NCBI GenBank assembly: GCA_034667465.1
Contig: JAXDJV010000022.1
Location: 124,001-188,000, forward strand
Source of the DNA: JAOBAU01 sp034667465
GTDB taxonomy: Bacteria; Acidobacteriota; Thermoanaerobaculia; Gp7-AA8
Reading direction: 5' to 3'
Length of the DNA: 64,000 nt
Positions 33,913-43,351 of this stretch are shown piece by piece. The notes under the pieces are model-generated. The model had not been told where the DNA came from. It ran no database searches and saw only the letters and a list, made by a program, of their open reading frames with translations. How positions within the stretch are numbered: the first letter of the stretch is position 1; each line of letters starts with the position of its first letter. The translations under genes were made by a program, and so were the position numbers.

Positions 33913-36553
33913 ATTCGTGATGGAGCCTTAGCCAGAGCGCGTAGCCGGCATCCTCAGACCAGTAGTATCGAGGAACCGTCGCGGTGAGATCGTTATGGTA
34001 GAGGAGCGGCGGATTCATTCGGATGAGCGCGAAGTCGTCGCGTGCAAGCTCGCGCAAGACCGCGCGGATGAGCACCCCGTCGGACTTCGTAGACTCTGCC
34101 ACGAGACGCGCGACTGACACCCAGATCTGCTGCCCCGAAACGTCGCTGCGCATGCGCGATTCGGGCAGCTTCAGCTCGCAACCTGTGCGCCGCAGATCGC
34201 TCAGCCGCAGGATCGGAACGAGCGGCGTTTTTCGATAGTAGACCCAGACGCGATCGTCATCGACAAGCGGTCGAAGCGCATCACAAAGCGCATGCGCGGC
34301 GGCCGGCCGCACTTCCGACAGCAGCATCAGAAGATGCATCTGAATGGCGATGTCGGCGGGGTTCGGATCGCTGCCGAGATCGAGGCACTGGAAGGCTTCA
34401 CGAGGTGCGAGCCACGTGCGATAGAGACCGTCGCGCGTGCGATATCGATCGATGGTCGCCAGTGCCGTTGTCAGCCGCTCGCGGTCCTGAGCGGGTGCGA
34501 GCCGCCAGACGAGTGCCGTGTTGTCAGTGTCGGGTGTGATGGCGCAGCCGAGCGTGCCGATGCCGGGAGCGTTGGGAAGACCGTGGTAACGCACCAGACC
34601 GCTCGACTCGATCTGAGCGGTGAGATGGCGTCGCGCGCGCTGCAGGTTTTCGTCGAGACCGCTGGCGACAGGATTGAGGAGGTCGACAAGGAGCGCGGTC
34701 AGAAACGTGTTCATCTCCGAACGCGGCTCATGAAAACGCGTCTCACTCGTGTAGGCAGTGAGCCAGTAACCCTGTGGCTGCTGGTGCTCTCGCAGTCGCG
34801 TGACCGCCTTCGCAAACGCCTCGCCGAGGTCGCTCTCGCCTGGAAGCTCCGCCGGGGGAGTGATGCTCGCAGCCGCGGGCTTCACGGTCAGCGTTCGCTC
34901 TTCAATGTAATGACCTTCCCCTTTTCCGGAGAGCCATGCGAACGCGGTCAGATGGTGCTCGCCGGGAGCGAGTGCGGTCGTGTCGAGCGGGATGCGCCAG
35001 CCGGCAGGATTCGCCGCGTGCAGCGAATTGCGGACGTCGGCGCGATCGACAAAAACGCTGGTGGCGACGTGCTGTTTGCCGTCGATCGAAACTGCCACCT
35101 GCGCGGGCGTTGCGTCGCCGGCCAGCGCCCAGCCGGCGACGAACGCTTCCTGTCCGGCGGTGACGACGGAGACCGAACGCCCGCCCGACTCAATCGCGTC
35201 GAAACTTCCACGCATGTTCGCGGCGAGATCGAGTGGAGCGAAGCCATGGCTCGGAGAGGTGAGGATCGGAGTGTTCCGCCACTGCCACGCGCCGCGCATA
35301 TCGTTTTCTTCGTTGTCGCGATCCGCGGCGTAGATCGGGAGGTCGACGTAACCGCTGTACGTAAAGGCGCCGATCGCTTCAATCATGATGGCCACACCGA
35401 CGGCCAGAAGGAAGCACGCCCGGGCGACGCCGCGCAACGCATCGACGACCGGCACGAGCATCCAGAAGAGCAGCGGCAGCAGATCGGTCATGTAACGCGG
35501 TCCCCACGAGAGACCGCCGCGCCAGTCGACCTTCGCGTAGAGCAGGATCTGAATGACGATTGCGGCGCCGAGCGTCAGCGTGAGACGCAGCACTTCGCGA
35601 TCACGCGGGCGGTGGCGCCAGACGAGCACAAGAAAGAGAAAAAAGGGCGAGAAGAGCAGCAACCCGTGCGTCGGGCTGACCAGCAATCCGGCGATGCCGG
35701 GCAGCAGCGCGTGGTCGAAGAAGGCCGCTTTGCCGATCACTCCATAACCGCCGCCGATGTTTCCGGCCATGCGGAGGTTGTAGACGAGCACGGCGAGCAT
35801 CGGCAGCGCCGACGAAACGGCGAGCAGCGGCGCGAGACGCTTCCCCGCCCACCAGAGTCCGCAGATTCCGAGTGCAGCGCCGAGGACGACGTCGGGCGGG
35901 CGATTGCCGGCGATGAGACCGAGGAGCAGTCCCGCAAAGAGCACGCGTGGCGCGGTGGATGGTGCGGTGAGCAACAGCAGAACGGCGATCACGAGCAACT
36001 CCGCGATGCCGTGCTGCCAGAGAGCCTGGCTGCTGACCACCCACGTCGTCGTGCCGAAGGCGTAGGCCACGGTGAGCAGCAGTGCGGTCGACGACTTCGT
36101 GCGCCGCCGCAGCAGCAGATAGAGCAGCGATGCGGAGAGCGCCGCGAGAAACGATGCGGTCAGCTTCTCCATCACTTTTGCGACGTGATCGAAACGCTGA
36201 TCGCTCCAGCCGCGCCAATGCAGGTAACCGACCGCGGGAACATAAAGCGGCGCGACGAGCACCGGCAGGACGATCGGGTACAACGAGATGATGTGGCCGT
36301 CGGGACGATGCAGCATCCAGAACGCGCCGTCGCCCCGACCCTGCGCGGCGACCTTCGCGATCGGCTCGAAAAAGATCGTGTGGTACTGCACGATCGCGAA
36401 CGGCAGATAGCGCGCGGGATACGTATCGCCGGCGCTGATCGACCGCAGATTTGCGTTGTAGATCAGCAGGCAGCAGAGCCCGATCAGGAAACTGGCGCGC
36501 AGCCGTTCGCGGGAATCGGAAACGGCAGCGGAACCGCCCGGCGGCGGCGTCAC
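33878..36553 (-). CDS. polytopic membrane protein with C-terminal terpene-cyclase-like toroid domain
   Basis: 891 aa. Residues about 20-430 hold 10 or more membrane helices with a PMT/GT-C look, such as DTYPARYLPFAI near the N-terminus and the WGPRYMTDLLPLLFW stretch. A beta-sandwich-like part (about 455-575: EAFVAGWALAGDATPAQVAV) follows, then a helical domain (about 590-885) with features of prenyltransferase/squalene-cyclase toroids: REHQQPQGYW, resembling a QW motif, and ITPDTDNTALVW, resembling the DxDD class II cyclase motif but with Asn in the last place. GTG 36553 is the start. The gene is coupled to a UbiA enzyme. Whether it is a glycosyltransferase or a cyclase is unknown. Confidence 0.65.
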   Translation of the reverse strand: MTPPPGGSAAVSDSRERLRASFLIGLCCLLIYNANLRSISAGDTYPARYLPFAIVQYHTIFFEPIAKVAAQGRGDGAFWMLHRPDGHIISLYPIVLPVLVAPLYVPAVGYLHWRGWSDQRFDHVAKVMEKLTASFLAALSASLLYLLLRRRTKSSTALLLTVAYAFGTTTWVVSSQALWQHGIAELLVIAVLLLLTAPSTAPRVLFAGLLLGLIAGNRPPDVVLGAALGICGLWWAGKRLAPLLAVSSALPMLAVLVYNLRMAGNIGGGYGVIGKAAFFDHALLPGIAGLLVSPTHGLLLFSPFFLFLVLVWRHRPRDREVLRLTLTLGAAIVIQILLYAKVDWRGGLSWGPRYMTDLLPLLFWMLVPVVDALRGVARACFLLAVGVAIMIEAIGAFTYSGYVDLPIYAADRDNEENDMRGAWQWRNTPILTSPSHGFAPLDLAANMRGSFDAIESGGRSVSVVTAGQEAFVAGWALAGDATPAQVAVSIDGKQHVATSVFVDRADVRNSLHAANPAGWRIPLDTTALAPGEHHLTAFAWLSGKGEGHYIEERTLTVKPAAASITPPAELPGESDLGEAFAKAVTRLREHQQPQGYWLTAYTSETRFHEPRSEMNTFLTALLVDLLNPVASGLDENLQRARRHLTAQIESSGLVRYHGLPNAPGIGTLGCAITPDTDNTALVWRLAPAQDRERLTTALATIDRYRTRDGLYRTWLAPREAFQCLDLGSDPNPADIAIQMHLLMLLSEVRPAAAHALCDALRPLVDDDRVWVYYRKTPLVPILRLSDLRRTGCELKLPESRMRSDVSGQQIWVSVARLVAESTKSDGVLIRAVLRELARDDFALIRMNPPLLYHNDLTATVPRYYWSEDAGYALWLRLHHEYERLGGQHPNG

Positions 36554-36631
36554 GGAGTCGTGCTCATTCGTGGTGATTTTCCAGTGGAATCCCCGCTCAG
36601 CTGCCGGGCAACCGGACGAAGCGAAGACTAC

Positions 36632-36644
36632 TACAATGCCGGCG
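36632..36644 (+). promoter_or_regulatory. -10 box of the methyltransferase gene
   Basis: TACAAT (36632-36637) is followed by 7 nt and the ATG at 36645. Confidence 0.5.
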
Positions 36645-37361
36645 ATGACGAACGACGAGGTGCGCGCGCGAATCGCGGCGATCCCACACTGGTATCACCC
36701 GATCGAAGTGCGGCCCGGGATCGTCACGCCCGGCGCCAACGACGCGCGGCTCGTCCTCGAAACGCTCGCGCTTCCGAACGACTGCCGCGGAATGCGCGCT
36801 CTCGATCTCGGCACGCGTGACGGCTTCTTCGCGTTCGAGCTGGAGCGCCGCGGCGCGGAAGTCGTAGCGGTCGATTACCTGGCGATGGCCGACAGCGGCT
36901 TCGGCGTCGCCTCGGAGCTGCTCGGCTCCCGTGTCGTGTACCTGCAGCGCAATCTCTACGACCTCACTCCCTCCGATCTCGGCACGTTCGACATCGTGCT
37001 CTTCCTGGGCTTGCTCTATCACCTGCCCGATCCGCTCGGCGCGCTTCGCGTCGTTCGCAATCTCACGCGGAAGCGGATGTACCTCGAGACGCTCGTGCTC
37101 GATTTCGGCCGTGAAATGGACGAGCTCCCGCTAATGCGCTTCTTCGCCGGTTCGAGCTGGGCCGGCGATCCGACGAACTACTGGGGGCCGAACGTCCGCT
37201 GCGTCGAGGAGATGCTGGGCGAGACGGAGTTCGCGACGCGGCGCGCGGTGCGTCTCGGCGACCGTTGCGTGTTCGACTGCGAGGCGATCTCTACTCCAGC
37301 CGCGGCGTACTACATGGAGATCGCCACCGGCCGGCGCACGCCGGAAGGTGTCAGCTCCTGA
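36645..37361 (+). CDS. class I SAM-dependent methyltransferase, CmoB-like
   Basis: 238 aa. The SAM motif I is RALDLGTRDGFFAFELERRG and motif II includes VDYLAMADSG. The WYHPIEVRPGIVTPG opening resembles CmoB/DUF1698 proteins, which act on tRNA U34 using carboxy-SAM, and similar stand-alone enzymes that methylate sugars or lipids. The frame is open to 36570. ATG 36645 is chosen because a TACAAT box sits 7 nt before it. The big glycosyltransferase follows with one nt between stop and ATG, so the two form an operon and a glycan-modifying role is plausible. Confidence 0.82.
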   Translation: MTNDEVRARIAAIPHWYHPIEVRPGIVTPGANDARLVLETLALPNDCRGMRALDLGTRDGFFAFELERRGAEVVAVDYLAMADSGFGVASELLGSRVVYLQRNLYDLTPSDLGTFDIVLFLGLLYHLPDPLGALRVVRNLTRKRMYLETLVLDFGREMDELPLMRFFAGSSWAGDPTNYWGPNVRCVEEMLGETEFATRRAVRLGDRCVFDCEAISTPAAAYYMEIATGRRTPEGVSS

Positions 37362-37362
37362 A

Positions 37363-40300
37363 ATGACCCCTCCCCGCCGATTGATCGTCACCGGGCTTAC
37401 CGGCTGCTTCGAGGACGACGGTTTCGCCCAGCTGAATCGTCGCATCCTCATCGCCTGCACTCCGGCAGAAGCCGGTCACCGCGAATGGGGATGGACGGAG
37501 AGCGGGACGTTCGACGCGGCACAATTGCCGGCGTATCGCGACGCGGCCGCCGCACTTGTTGCCACTGGCGACGCGTCGAGATGGAAAGACCCGCGCGCCG
37601 CGCTGCTTCTCGACTTCTGGGCTGACATCCCAAGCCCGGAATCGCGCTTTCTCCTGCTCTATCGCCATCCCTGGGAGATCGCCGATTCGATGCTTCGCAG
37701 CGGCGACGACGTCCTGCTCACGCATCCCGATTATCCGGCGCGCATCTGGACGCACTACAACCGCCGCATTCTCGATTTTCATCAGCGACACCGCGACCGA
37801 ACGCTGCTCGTCAGCAGCAATCGCATCGCGCGCGATGCGGAGAGTTTCGCGACGATCGTACGCGCGCGATTCGGCATCGAGACCAGCACGGAGACGTTCG
37901 TCTCACAACCTGACGACGATCCGTTGCCGCGCCTCTGGCGCCATACGAACGCAGACGCAATCGACCTCCTCGGTGCGCTCGACGATGCCGCCGATCTCGG
38001 CAACGATCGCCGGTGGGAAGCGGCTTCTAAAAAAAGCGCGCCGCAACCGGCGACACCGCCACGTCTCTCCGTCGTCATTCCGTGTCACGACGACGGAGAC
38101 TATCTGATCGATGCGGTCGCCAGCGTGGAGCGCAACGCGCCCGCGGCCGAGCTGATCGTCGTCGACGACGGTTCGACGCAGCTTCGAACGCGTGCGGTGC
38201 TCGCCGCGCTTCGCGAAGCGGGACATCGCGTGATCGAACAACCGCACTCCGGTCTGTCCGCCGCGCGTAACCGCGGGATCGCCGCATCGTCCGCCGAGTA
38301 CATCCTGCCGCTCGACGCCGACAATCATCTGCTGCCCGACTTCGCTTCCGCGGCCGTGGAGTTGCTCGATGCCGATCCTGCTGTCGGCGTGATCTACGGC
38401 GATCGGCGCGAATTCGGCGCGCGGAGTGGCGACGTCGTCGTGCCGGAGCTCGATCTGCCGACGATGCTCTGGAGCAATTACATCGACGCCTGTGCCGTCA
38501 TGCGTCGCACGGTCTGGACCGACGTCGGCGGCTACGACGTCGCCTTCCGCGACTGGGAAGACTGGGACTTCTGGCTCGGCGCGGCGGAACGCGGCTGGCG
38601 ATTCGTGCATCTGCCGCGGCTGACGTTCGAGTACCGCATCCGCCCCGACTCGCTGCATCAGAAGTTCCTGCGCCGGGAAGACTACCCGTCAACGCTGCGC
38701 CGCCTCTACAACAAGCACCGCGCGCTGGTGACGGAGCAGACAGCCGAGATCCTGGTCGCCGGACACGTCGAGCGACGCCAGCTCTTCGGTCATGTCGAAT
38801 CGCTGCGCTCATCGCGCGACAGCATTCAGTCGGAGATCGATCGACTCGCACTCGGATCACAGGAGCAGCTCGCGGCGCTGCAGGAGATCGTCGCCGCACG
38901 CGATAGCGAGCTCTCATCGATCAAGCCGATCCTGCACGCTCGCGACGAAGAGCTGGCCTCGGTGAAGTTCGTGCTGGAGGCTCGCGAGGAGGAACTGGCC
39001 GCGTTCCGGGCGTTGCAGCCGGCCGCGACGTCGGATGCTTCACTGACGAATGCGACGAACGTCTTCACGATCATCGCTCGCAACTATCTCGCTCACGCAC
39101 GTGTGCTCGCGAATAGTCTCGCGCGCCACAATCCTGACGTTCGTCTGCGCGTGATCGTGCTCGACGATCCGGACCGCCTCATCGCAGCGGAGCCGTCGTT
39201 CGAGATCATTCGCGCGGAAGACCTTCCGTTCGATCCTCCGTCGGATTTCCACACGATGGCGGCGATCTACGACGTCACCGAACTGGCTACCGCCGTGAAG
39301 CCGTGGGCGTTCGAGTACGTCTTCGATTGCGGCGCGTCGGTGGCGATCTATCTCGATCCCGACATCGAGGTTTTCGACTCTCTCGGAGCTCTCGAGCCGT
39401 TAACGCAGGCGCATGGGATGCTCCTCACGCCTCACGTCACCGAGCCGCTGCCGCGCGATGGCAAGCGTCCCGACGAACGCGATCTGCTCGTCTCCGGCAT
39501 CTACAACCTCGGCTTTCTCGCGTTGTCGTCCGAGCGAGCGAAGACGTTTCTTCCCTGGTGGCGCGAGCGACTGCGTCGCGATTGTTTGAGCGATCCGGCC
39601 GCGGGACTGTTCGTCGATCAGCGCTGGCTCGATTTCGCCCCGGCGCTCTTCGAGCCCTGGATCCTCAAAGATCCCGGATACAACGTCGCCTACTGGAATC
39701 TGCCGCATCGCGATCTCACGCGTGACGGCGATCGGATTCTGGTAAACGGCCGGCCGCTGCGCTTCTTTCACTTCAGCGGCTTTTCTCCGCGTGCGCCGCA
39801 CCTGCTCTCGAAGCATCAGCTTGCGTCCATCCGTGTCCGCCTGAGCGACAGGCCGATCCTCGCCGAAGTTTGCGAACGCTACGCAGCCGCGCTGGAAGAG
39901 GCCGGATTCGCTGACTCGTCCGCGCTGCCATACGGCTTCGCAGCAACCGCCGCCGGACTGCCTCTCGACGCGCGGACGCGCAAGGTGCTTCGCCGCACGT
40001 ATCTCGAAGATGAAGCGGGCGAGCGATCACTCCCCTTTCCGAATCCGTTTTCGCGAGCCGGCGCCGACGACGTCGTGCAGCGACTGCTGCGGCCTTCGCC
40101 ACACGCGCCCGGCGTCCCCGCCTGGCTCGGCGAGATCTGGAGCGATCGCGCAGATCTGCGCATCGCATTTCCGCGAATCGACTCGGTCGATGCGCAGCGA
40201 TTCCTGCACTGGGTGCGGACGCAGGGCGTTCGCGAGCATGACATTCCTCCCGAGCTCATTCCTCCCGCCACTCCGGAGATCCGGACGCCTGCCATGCGCG

Positions 40301-41808
40301 GCAGCAAACTGACTCCGGGCGTTAATGTTTACGGCTACGCCTTCGCCGAGAGCGGCACCGGACAAATCGTCCGCTCGGTGGTGGCCGCGCTCGCCGCGGA
40401 AGGGATTCCTTACGCCGTCGTGCCGTTCACGCGGACGATCAGCAGACAGCAACGCGCGTTCAGCGATCTCGGGACGGCGGCTCCGTCGTTCGACACGAAT
40501 CTGATCTGCGTCAACGCCGACCAGCTGCCACTCTTCTTCGAGAGCATGGGCGCGCGGCTGCTGCCCGGCGCGCGCAACATCGGTCTCTGGGCGTGGGAAG
40601 TCGAGGATCTTCCGCCGGCGATGGCCGCGAACGAGCGCTATCTCGACGAGGTGTGGGGCATCAGCGAGTTCACCGCCGCGACGCTGACCCGTTGCCTCAC
40701 GAAACCGGTCCGCGCGTTCCCACTGCCGGTCGTCGTGCCGAAAGTACGACAGCGCACGCGCGCCGAGCTGGGGATGCCGGACGGCTTTCTCTTTCTCTTC
40801 TGCTTCGATTACGACAGCGTGTTCCGCCGGAAGAACCCGCTCGCGGTCGTGGCCGCCTTTCGCCAGGCGTTCTCCGATCGCGACGACGTCGTGCTCTACA
40901 TCAAAACGACCAACGCCGAACGGCACGGAGCGGAGGACGAAGCGCTGCGCGCGGCTGTTGAAGGGCGCGCCAACATCGTCATCCGCGATGCGTACGTGAC
41001 GAACGACGATTACTTTTCGATGCTCGATGCGTGCGACTGCTACGTTTCGCTGCATCGCTCCGAAGGTTTCGGCCTGACGGTCGCGGAAGCGATGGCGCTC
41101 GGCAAGCCGGTCATCAGCACCGCGTACTCGTCGACGCTCGAGTTCGCGAACGAATCGAACAGCTTCCCGGTACCCGCGCGGATCGTGAATGTTGGCAACG
41201 ACGCACCGCCGTATCCACCACGGTCGCGCTGGGCCGAGCCCGACGTCGCCGCCGCCGCGGAACAGATGGCGCGCGTCTGCGCCGATCGCAACAGCGCGGC
41301 AGCCGTCGGTGCCCGCGCGCGCGCCGACATCGAAGCGTTGCACGCGCCATCTGCGCGCGGCCCGCTGCTCCGCCGACTGCTGGATGAGAGCCGTCGCACG
41401 CCTGAGGCGATCGTGACGACCGAGCCAGTTCAGGAAGCGCCCAGTCTCTTCGAAGCGGAGACGATGGCCGTGGAATCACTCCTCGCATCGCCACGACCGG
41501 ATCTCCCTTCGCCGATGCAGCGGCTCATGACGCCGTTGCGACGACTCGTGCTCCGCTTCATCCGCGTCTACTGGGTGCAGCAACTCGCAGTCGATCGCGC
41601 CATCCTCGCCGCGATGCGCACGCTGCGCCGCGAGTCGCGAAACGAGACGGCCGCCCAAACGGCGATGCTCCGTCAGGAGCTGGCCGAGCTCTCCGCCGAA
41701 GTGCGCGCTCTGCGGGAACGCGTCGCGGAAGCTGATCCCGACTTGAACACCGCGATCGCAACCGCCGCGCAGGCGAACCACGCGAACCAGTCGCCGAAGC
41801 GAACGTAG
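37363..41808 (+). CDS. giant multi-domain glycosyltransferase with sulfotransferase-like N-terminus
   Basis: 1,481 aa. Domains by residue: 1-225, P-loop sulfotransferase-like (VTGLTGCF; LLLYRHPWEIADSM); 230-430, GT2 (LSVVIPCHDDGDYL, VVDDGST, LPLDADNHLLPDF with DAD); 470-560, coiled coil (SEIDRLALGSQEQLAALQEI region); 565-800, a second GT-A-type domain (NVFTIIARNYLAHARVLANS, IYLDPDIEVFDS); 985-1370, GT4 (YGYAFAESGTGQIVRS, CFDYDSVFRRKNPLAV, HRSEGFGLTVAEAMALGKPV); about 1,430-1,465, a second coiled coil. It probably builds an oligosaccharide with at least three sugar-transfer steps on a surface polymer or glycoprotein. ATG 37363 follows the methyltransferase stop by one nt. GTG at 37348 is possible but lies inside that gene. 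The 3' end overlaps lnt by 136 bp. Confidence 0.85.
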   Translation: MTPPRRLIVTGLTGCFEDDGFAQLNRRILIACTPAEAGHREWGWTESGTFDAAQLPAYRDAAAALVATGDASRWKDPRAALLLDFWADIPSPESRFLLLYRHPWEIADSMLRSGDDVLLTHPDYPARIWTHYNRRILDFHQRHRDRTLLVSSNRIARDAESFATIVRARFGIETSTETFVSQPDDDPLPRLWRHTNADAIDLLGALDDAADLGNDRRWEAASKKSAPQPATPPRLSVVIPCHDDGDYLIDAVASVERNAPAAELIVVDDGSTQLRTRAVLAALREAGHRVIEQPHSGLSAARNRGIAASSAEYILPLDADNHLLPDFASAAVELLDADPAVGVIYGDRREFGARSGDVVVPELDLPTMLWSNYIDACAVMRRTVWTDVGGYDVAFRDWEDWDFWLGAAERGWRFVHLPRLTFEYRIRPDSLHQKFLRREDYPSTLRRLYNKHRALVTEQTAEILVAGHVERRQLFGHVESLRSSRDSIQSEIDRLALGSQEQLAALQEIVAARDSELSSIKPILHARDEELASVKFVLEAREEELAAFRALQPAATSDASLTNATNVFTIIARNYLAHARVLANSLARHNPDVRLRVIVLDDPDRLIAAEPSFEIIRAEDLPFDPPSDFHTMAAIYDVTELATAVKPWAFEYVFDCGASVAIYLDPDIEVFDSLGALEPLTQAHGMLLTPHVTEPLPRDGKRPDERDLLVSGIYNLGFLALSSERAKTFLPWWRERLRRDCLSDPAAGLFVDQRWLDFAPALFEPWILKDPGYNVAYWNLPHRDLTRDGDRILVNGRPLRFFHFSGFSPRAPHLLSKHQLASIRVRLSDRPILAEVCERYAAALEEAGFADSSALPYGFAATAAGLPLDARTRKVLRRTYLEDEAGERSLPFPNPFSRAGADDVVQRLLRPSPHAPGVPAWLGEIWSDRADLRIAFPRIDSVDAQRFLHWVRTQGVREHDIPPELIPPATPEIRTPAMRGSKLTPGVNVYGYAFAESGTGQIVRSVVAALAAEGIPYAVVPFTRTISRQQRAFSDLGTAAPSFDTNLICVNADQLPLFFESMGARLLPGARNIGLWAWEVEDLPPAMAANERYLDEVWGISEFTAATLTRCLTKPVRAFPLPVVVPKVRQRTRAELGMPDGFLFLFCFDYDSVFRRKNPLAVVAAFRQAFSDRDDVVLYIKTTNAERHGAEDEALRAAVEGRANIVIRDAYVTNDDYFSMLDACDCYVSLHRSEGFGLTVAEAMALGKPVISTAYSSTLEFANESNSFPVPARIVNVGNDAPPYPPRSRWAEPDVAAAAEQMARVCADRNSAAAVGARARADIEALHAPSARGPLLRRLLDESRRTPEAIVTTEPVQEAPSLFEAETMAVESLLASPRPDLPSPMQRLMTPLRRLVLRFIRVYWVQQLAVDRAILAAMRTLRRESRNETAAQTAMLRQELAELSAEVRALRERVAEADPDLNTAIATAAQANHANQSPKRT

Positions 41809-43220
41809 GGCGTCGTGGTGTGGCGCGGGTGAAAGCCGGCGTAGATGATTCCCTGACGACCCATCGGCAGTTCATCGATGATCCGTCCGGTTGGATCGAC
41901 GAGCGCGGAGATGCCGGTGGTTCCGGCGCGGAGCAGGTAGCGATCGGTTTCGATGGCGCGGAGGCGCGCCTGGTTGAGATGTTGTCTCGGTGCGGATGTA
42001 CCGTCGTACCAGGCGTCGTTGGTGATGGTGACGAGCACGTCGGCGCCGTGGCGCACCTGCGCACGCGCGATTTGCGGATAGACGATCTCGTAACAGATGG
42101 CCGGTCCGTAGTGGAAGCGGCCGACGAGCGGCGTGTCCTTCGCCCCGAATTCGAACTCGCCGACGGCGTGCACGAGCTTCTCGGCGAAGAAGAAGAATTT
42201 GCGCAGCGGCACATATTCGCCGAACGGCACGAGGCGGATCTTGTCGTAGTGGCCGATCGTCTTTCCGCCGCTGACGAGGAACGCGGCGTTCCAGAGCTTC
42301 GACGACTGCTGCGGATCTTCGGCGACGGAGCCGAGGATGATGTCGGCGTTCTTCGCGCGCGACGTTGATTCGATCGCCTCGCGATAGAAGTCGGTCGACG
42401 AGTACGAAAGCGGGACGGTCGACTCCGGCCAGATCACGATCGTCGCCCCGTGCGCGAGCGCTTCGTCGGTCATCGACATCATCCGTTTGAAGATGTCGAC
42501 GAGGTTCGAGTTGTTCCAGCGCATCTCCTGCGAGATGTTCGGCTGCAGCAGCGCGGCGGTCGTGTCGGGCGTGCCGGTCGGACGGGCGATCAGTTTCGCG
42601 GCGACCAGTCCCGTCGCCCACCAGACGAAGAGAATGATGCACGTTCCGCCGACGATGACGAGCCGTCGCGTGCCGGTCGGACGCGCGAGGCAGTACCAGG
42701 TCGCGGTCGTCGCCGGCAGAAGGATCAGCATCGACATCGCGTACGGTCCGGCGACGCGATCGAATTGAATCAGCGATGTGTAATCGATGATCGATGCGGC
42801 GATGAGGTTCCACGGAAAGCCGGTCAGGAAGTACGTGCGGATGTACTCGACCGCGGCCCACGCCAGCGGGACGAGCAGCCAGCGGCGAAAGCTCGTGCCG
42901 GGTGCGAGTCGATGGACGAGTGCGGCGAAGACGGCGCCGTACAAGCCGAGGTAGAGACACATCAGCATGAAGAGTGCGACGCCGACGATGTACGGGAGTC
43001 CGCCGTAATGCGACATCACGCGCACGACCCAGGGGGCCATCAGCATCCACGCGATCGTTTGCGACAGCCAGCCGAGGAAGAACGCGCGCCACGCGCTGCG
43101 CGCGCGAACGATGGCGAAGAAGAGCGGGACGAACGAGATGAACATCAGCCAGCCGATGGCGACGTTCGGAAACGAGAAAGCGAAGAGGACGCCGGCGAGG
43201 GCGGCGAGAAGAATGTTCAC
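41673..43220 (-). CDS. lnt: apolipoprotein N-acyltransferase
   Basis: 515 aa inner-membrane enzyme that adds the third acyl chain to lipoproteins. An N-terminal membrane region of about six helices precedes the carbon-nitrogen hydrolase domain with the catalytic triad: Glu in IVIWPESTVP, Lys in YDKIRLVPFGEY and Cys in GPAICYEIVYP. A last helix (ACAAVAIAVF) follows. The final 23 residues, rich in Ser, Arg and Ala, lie beyond this helix and are encoded in the 136-bp overlap with the convergent glycosyltransferase gene, so they may be non-essential. GTG at 43220 lies just downstream of repeat A5. It supports triacylated lipoproteins. Confidence 0.93.
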   Translation of the reverse strand: MNILLAALAGVLFAFSFPNVAIGWLMFISFVPLFFAIVRARSAWRAFFLGWLSQTIAWMLMAPWVVRVMSHYGGLPYIVGVALFMLMCLYLGLYGAVFAALVHRLAPGTSFRRWLLVPLAWAAVEYIRTYFLTGFPWNLIAASIIDYTSLIQFDRVAGPYAMSMLILLPATTATWYCLARPTGTRRLVIVGGTCIILFVWWATGLVAAKLIARPTGTPDTTAALLQPNISQEMRWNNSNLVDIFKRMMSMTDEALAHGATIVIWPESTVPLSYSSTDFYREAIESTSRAKNADIILGSVAEDPQQSSKLWNAAFLVSGGKTIGHYDKIRLVPFGEYVPLRKFFFFAEKLVHAVGEFEFGAKDTPLVGRFHYGPAICYEIVYPQIARAQVRHGADVLVTITNDAWYDGTSAPRQHLNQARLRAIETDRYLLRAGTTGISALVDPTGRIIDELPMGRQGIIYAGFHPRHTTTPYVRFGDWFAWFACAAVAIAVFKSGSASATRSRRARTSAESSASS

Positions 43221-43226
43221 GACGAC

Positions 43227-43346
43227 TTTATCCTGAGCAGCGCGAAGGATCTCCGGTGCGGCAGCTGGGTCGTCGATTCAGGCACGGCGCGCGAAGGATA
43301 CCGCGCAGCTGTCGGACCGGAGATCCTTCGCTGCGCTCAGGATGAA
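43227..43346. repeat. family A palindromic repeat, copy A5 (subtype II)
   Basis: Starts TTTATCCTGAGCAGCGCGAA and ends CTTCGCTGCGCTCAGGATGAA, with GTCGGACCGGAGATCCTT in the right half as in copy A2. It lies between lnt and the zinc-ribbon gene. Confidence 0.85.
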
Positions 43347-43351
43347 CTTCT

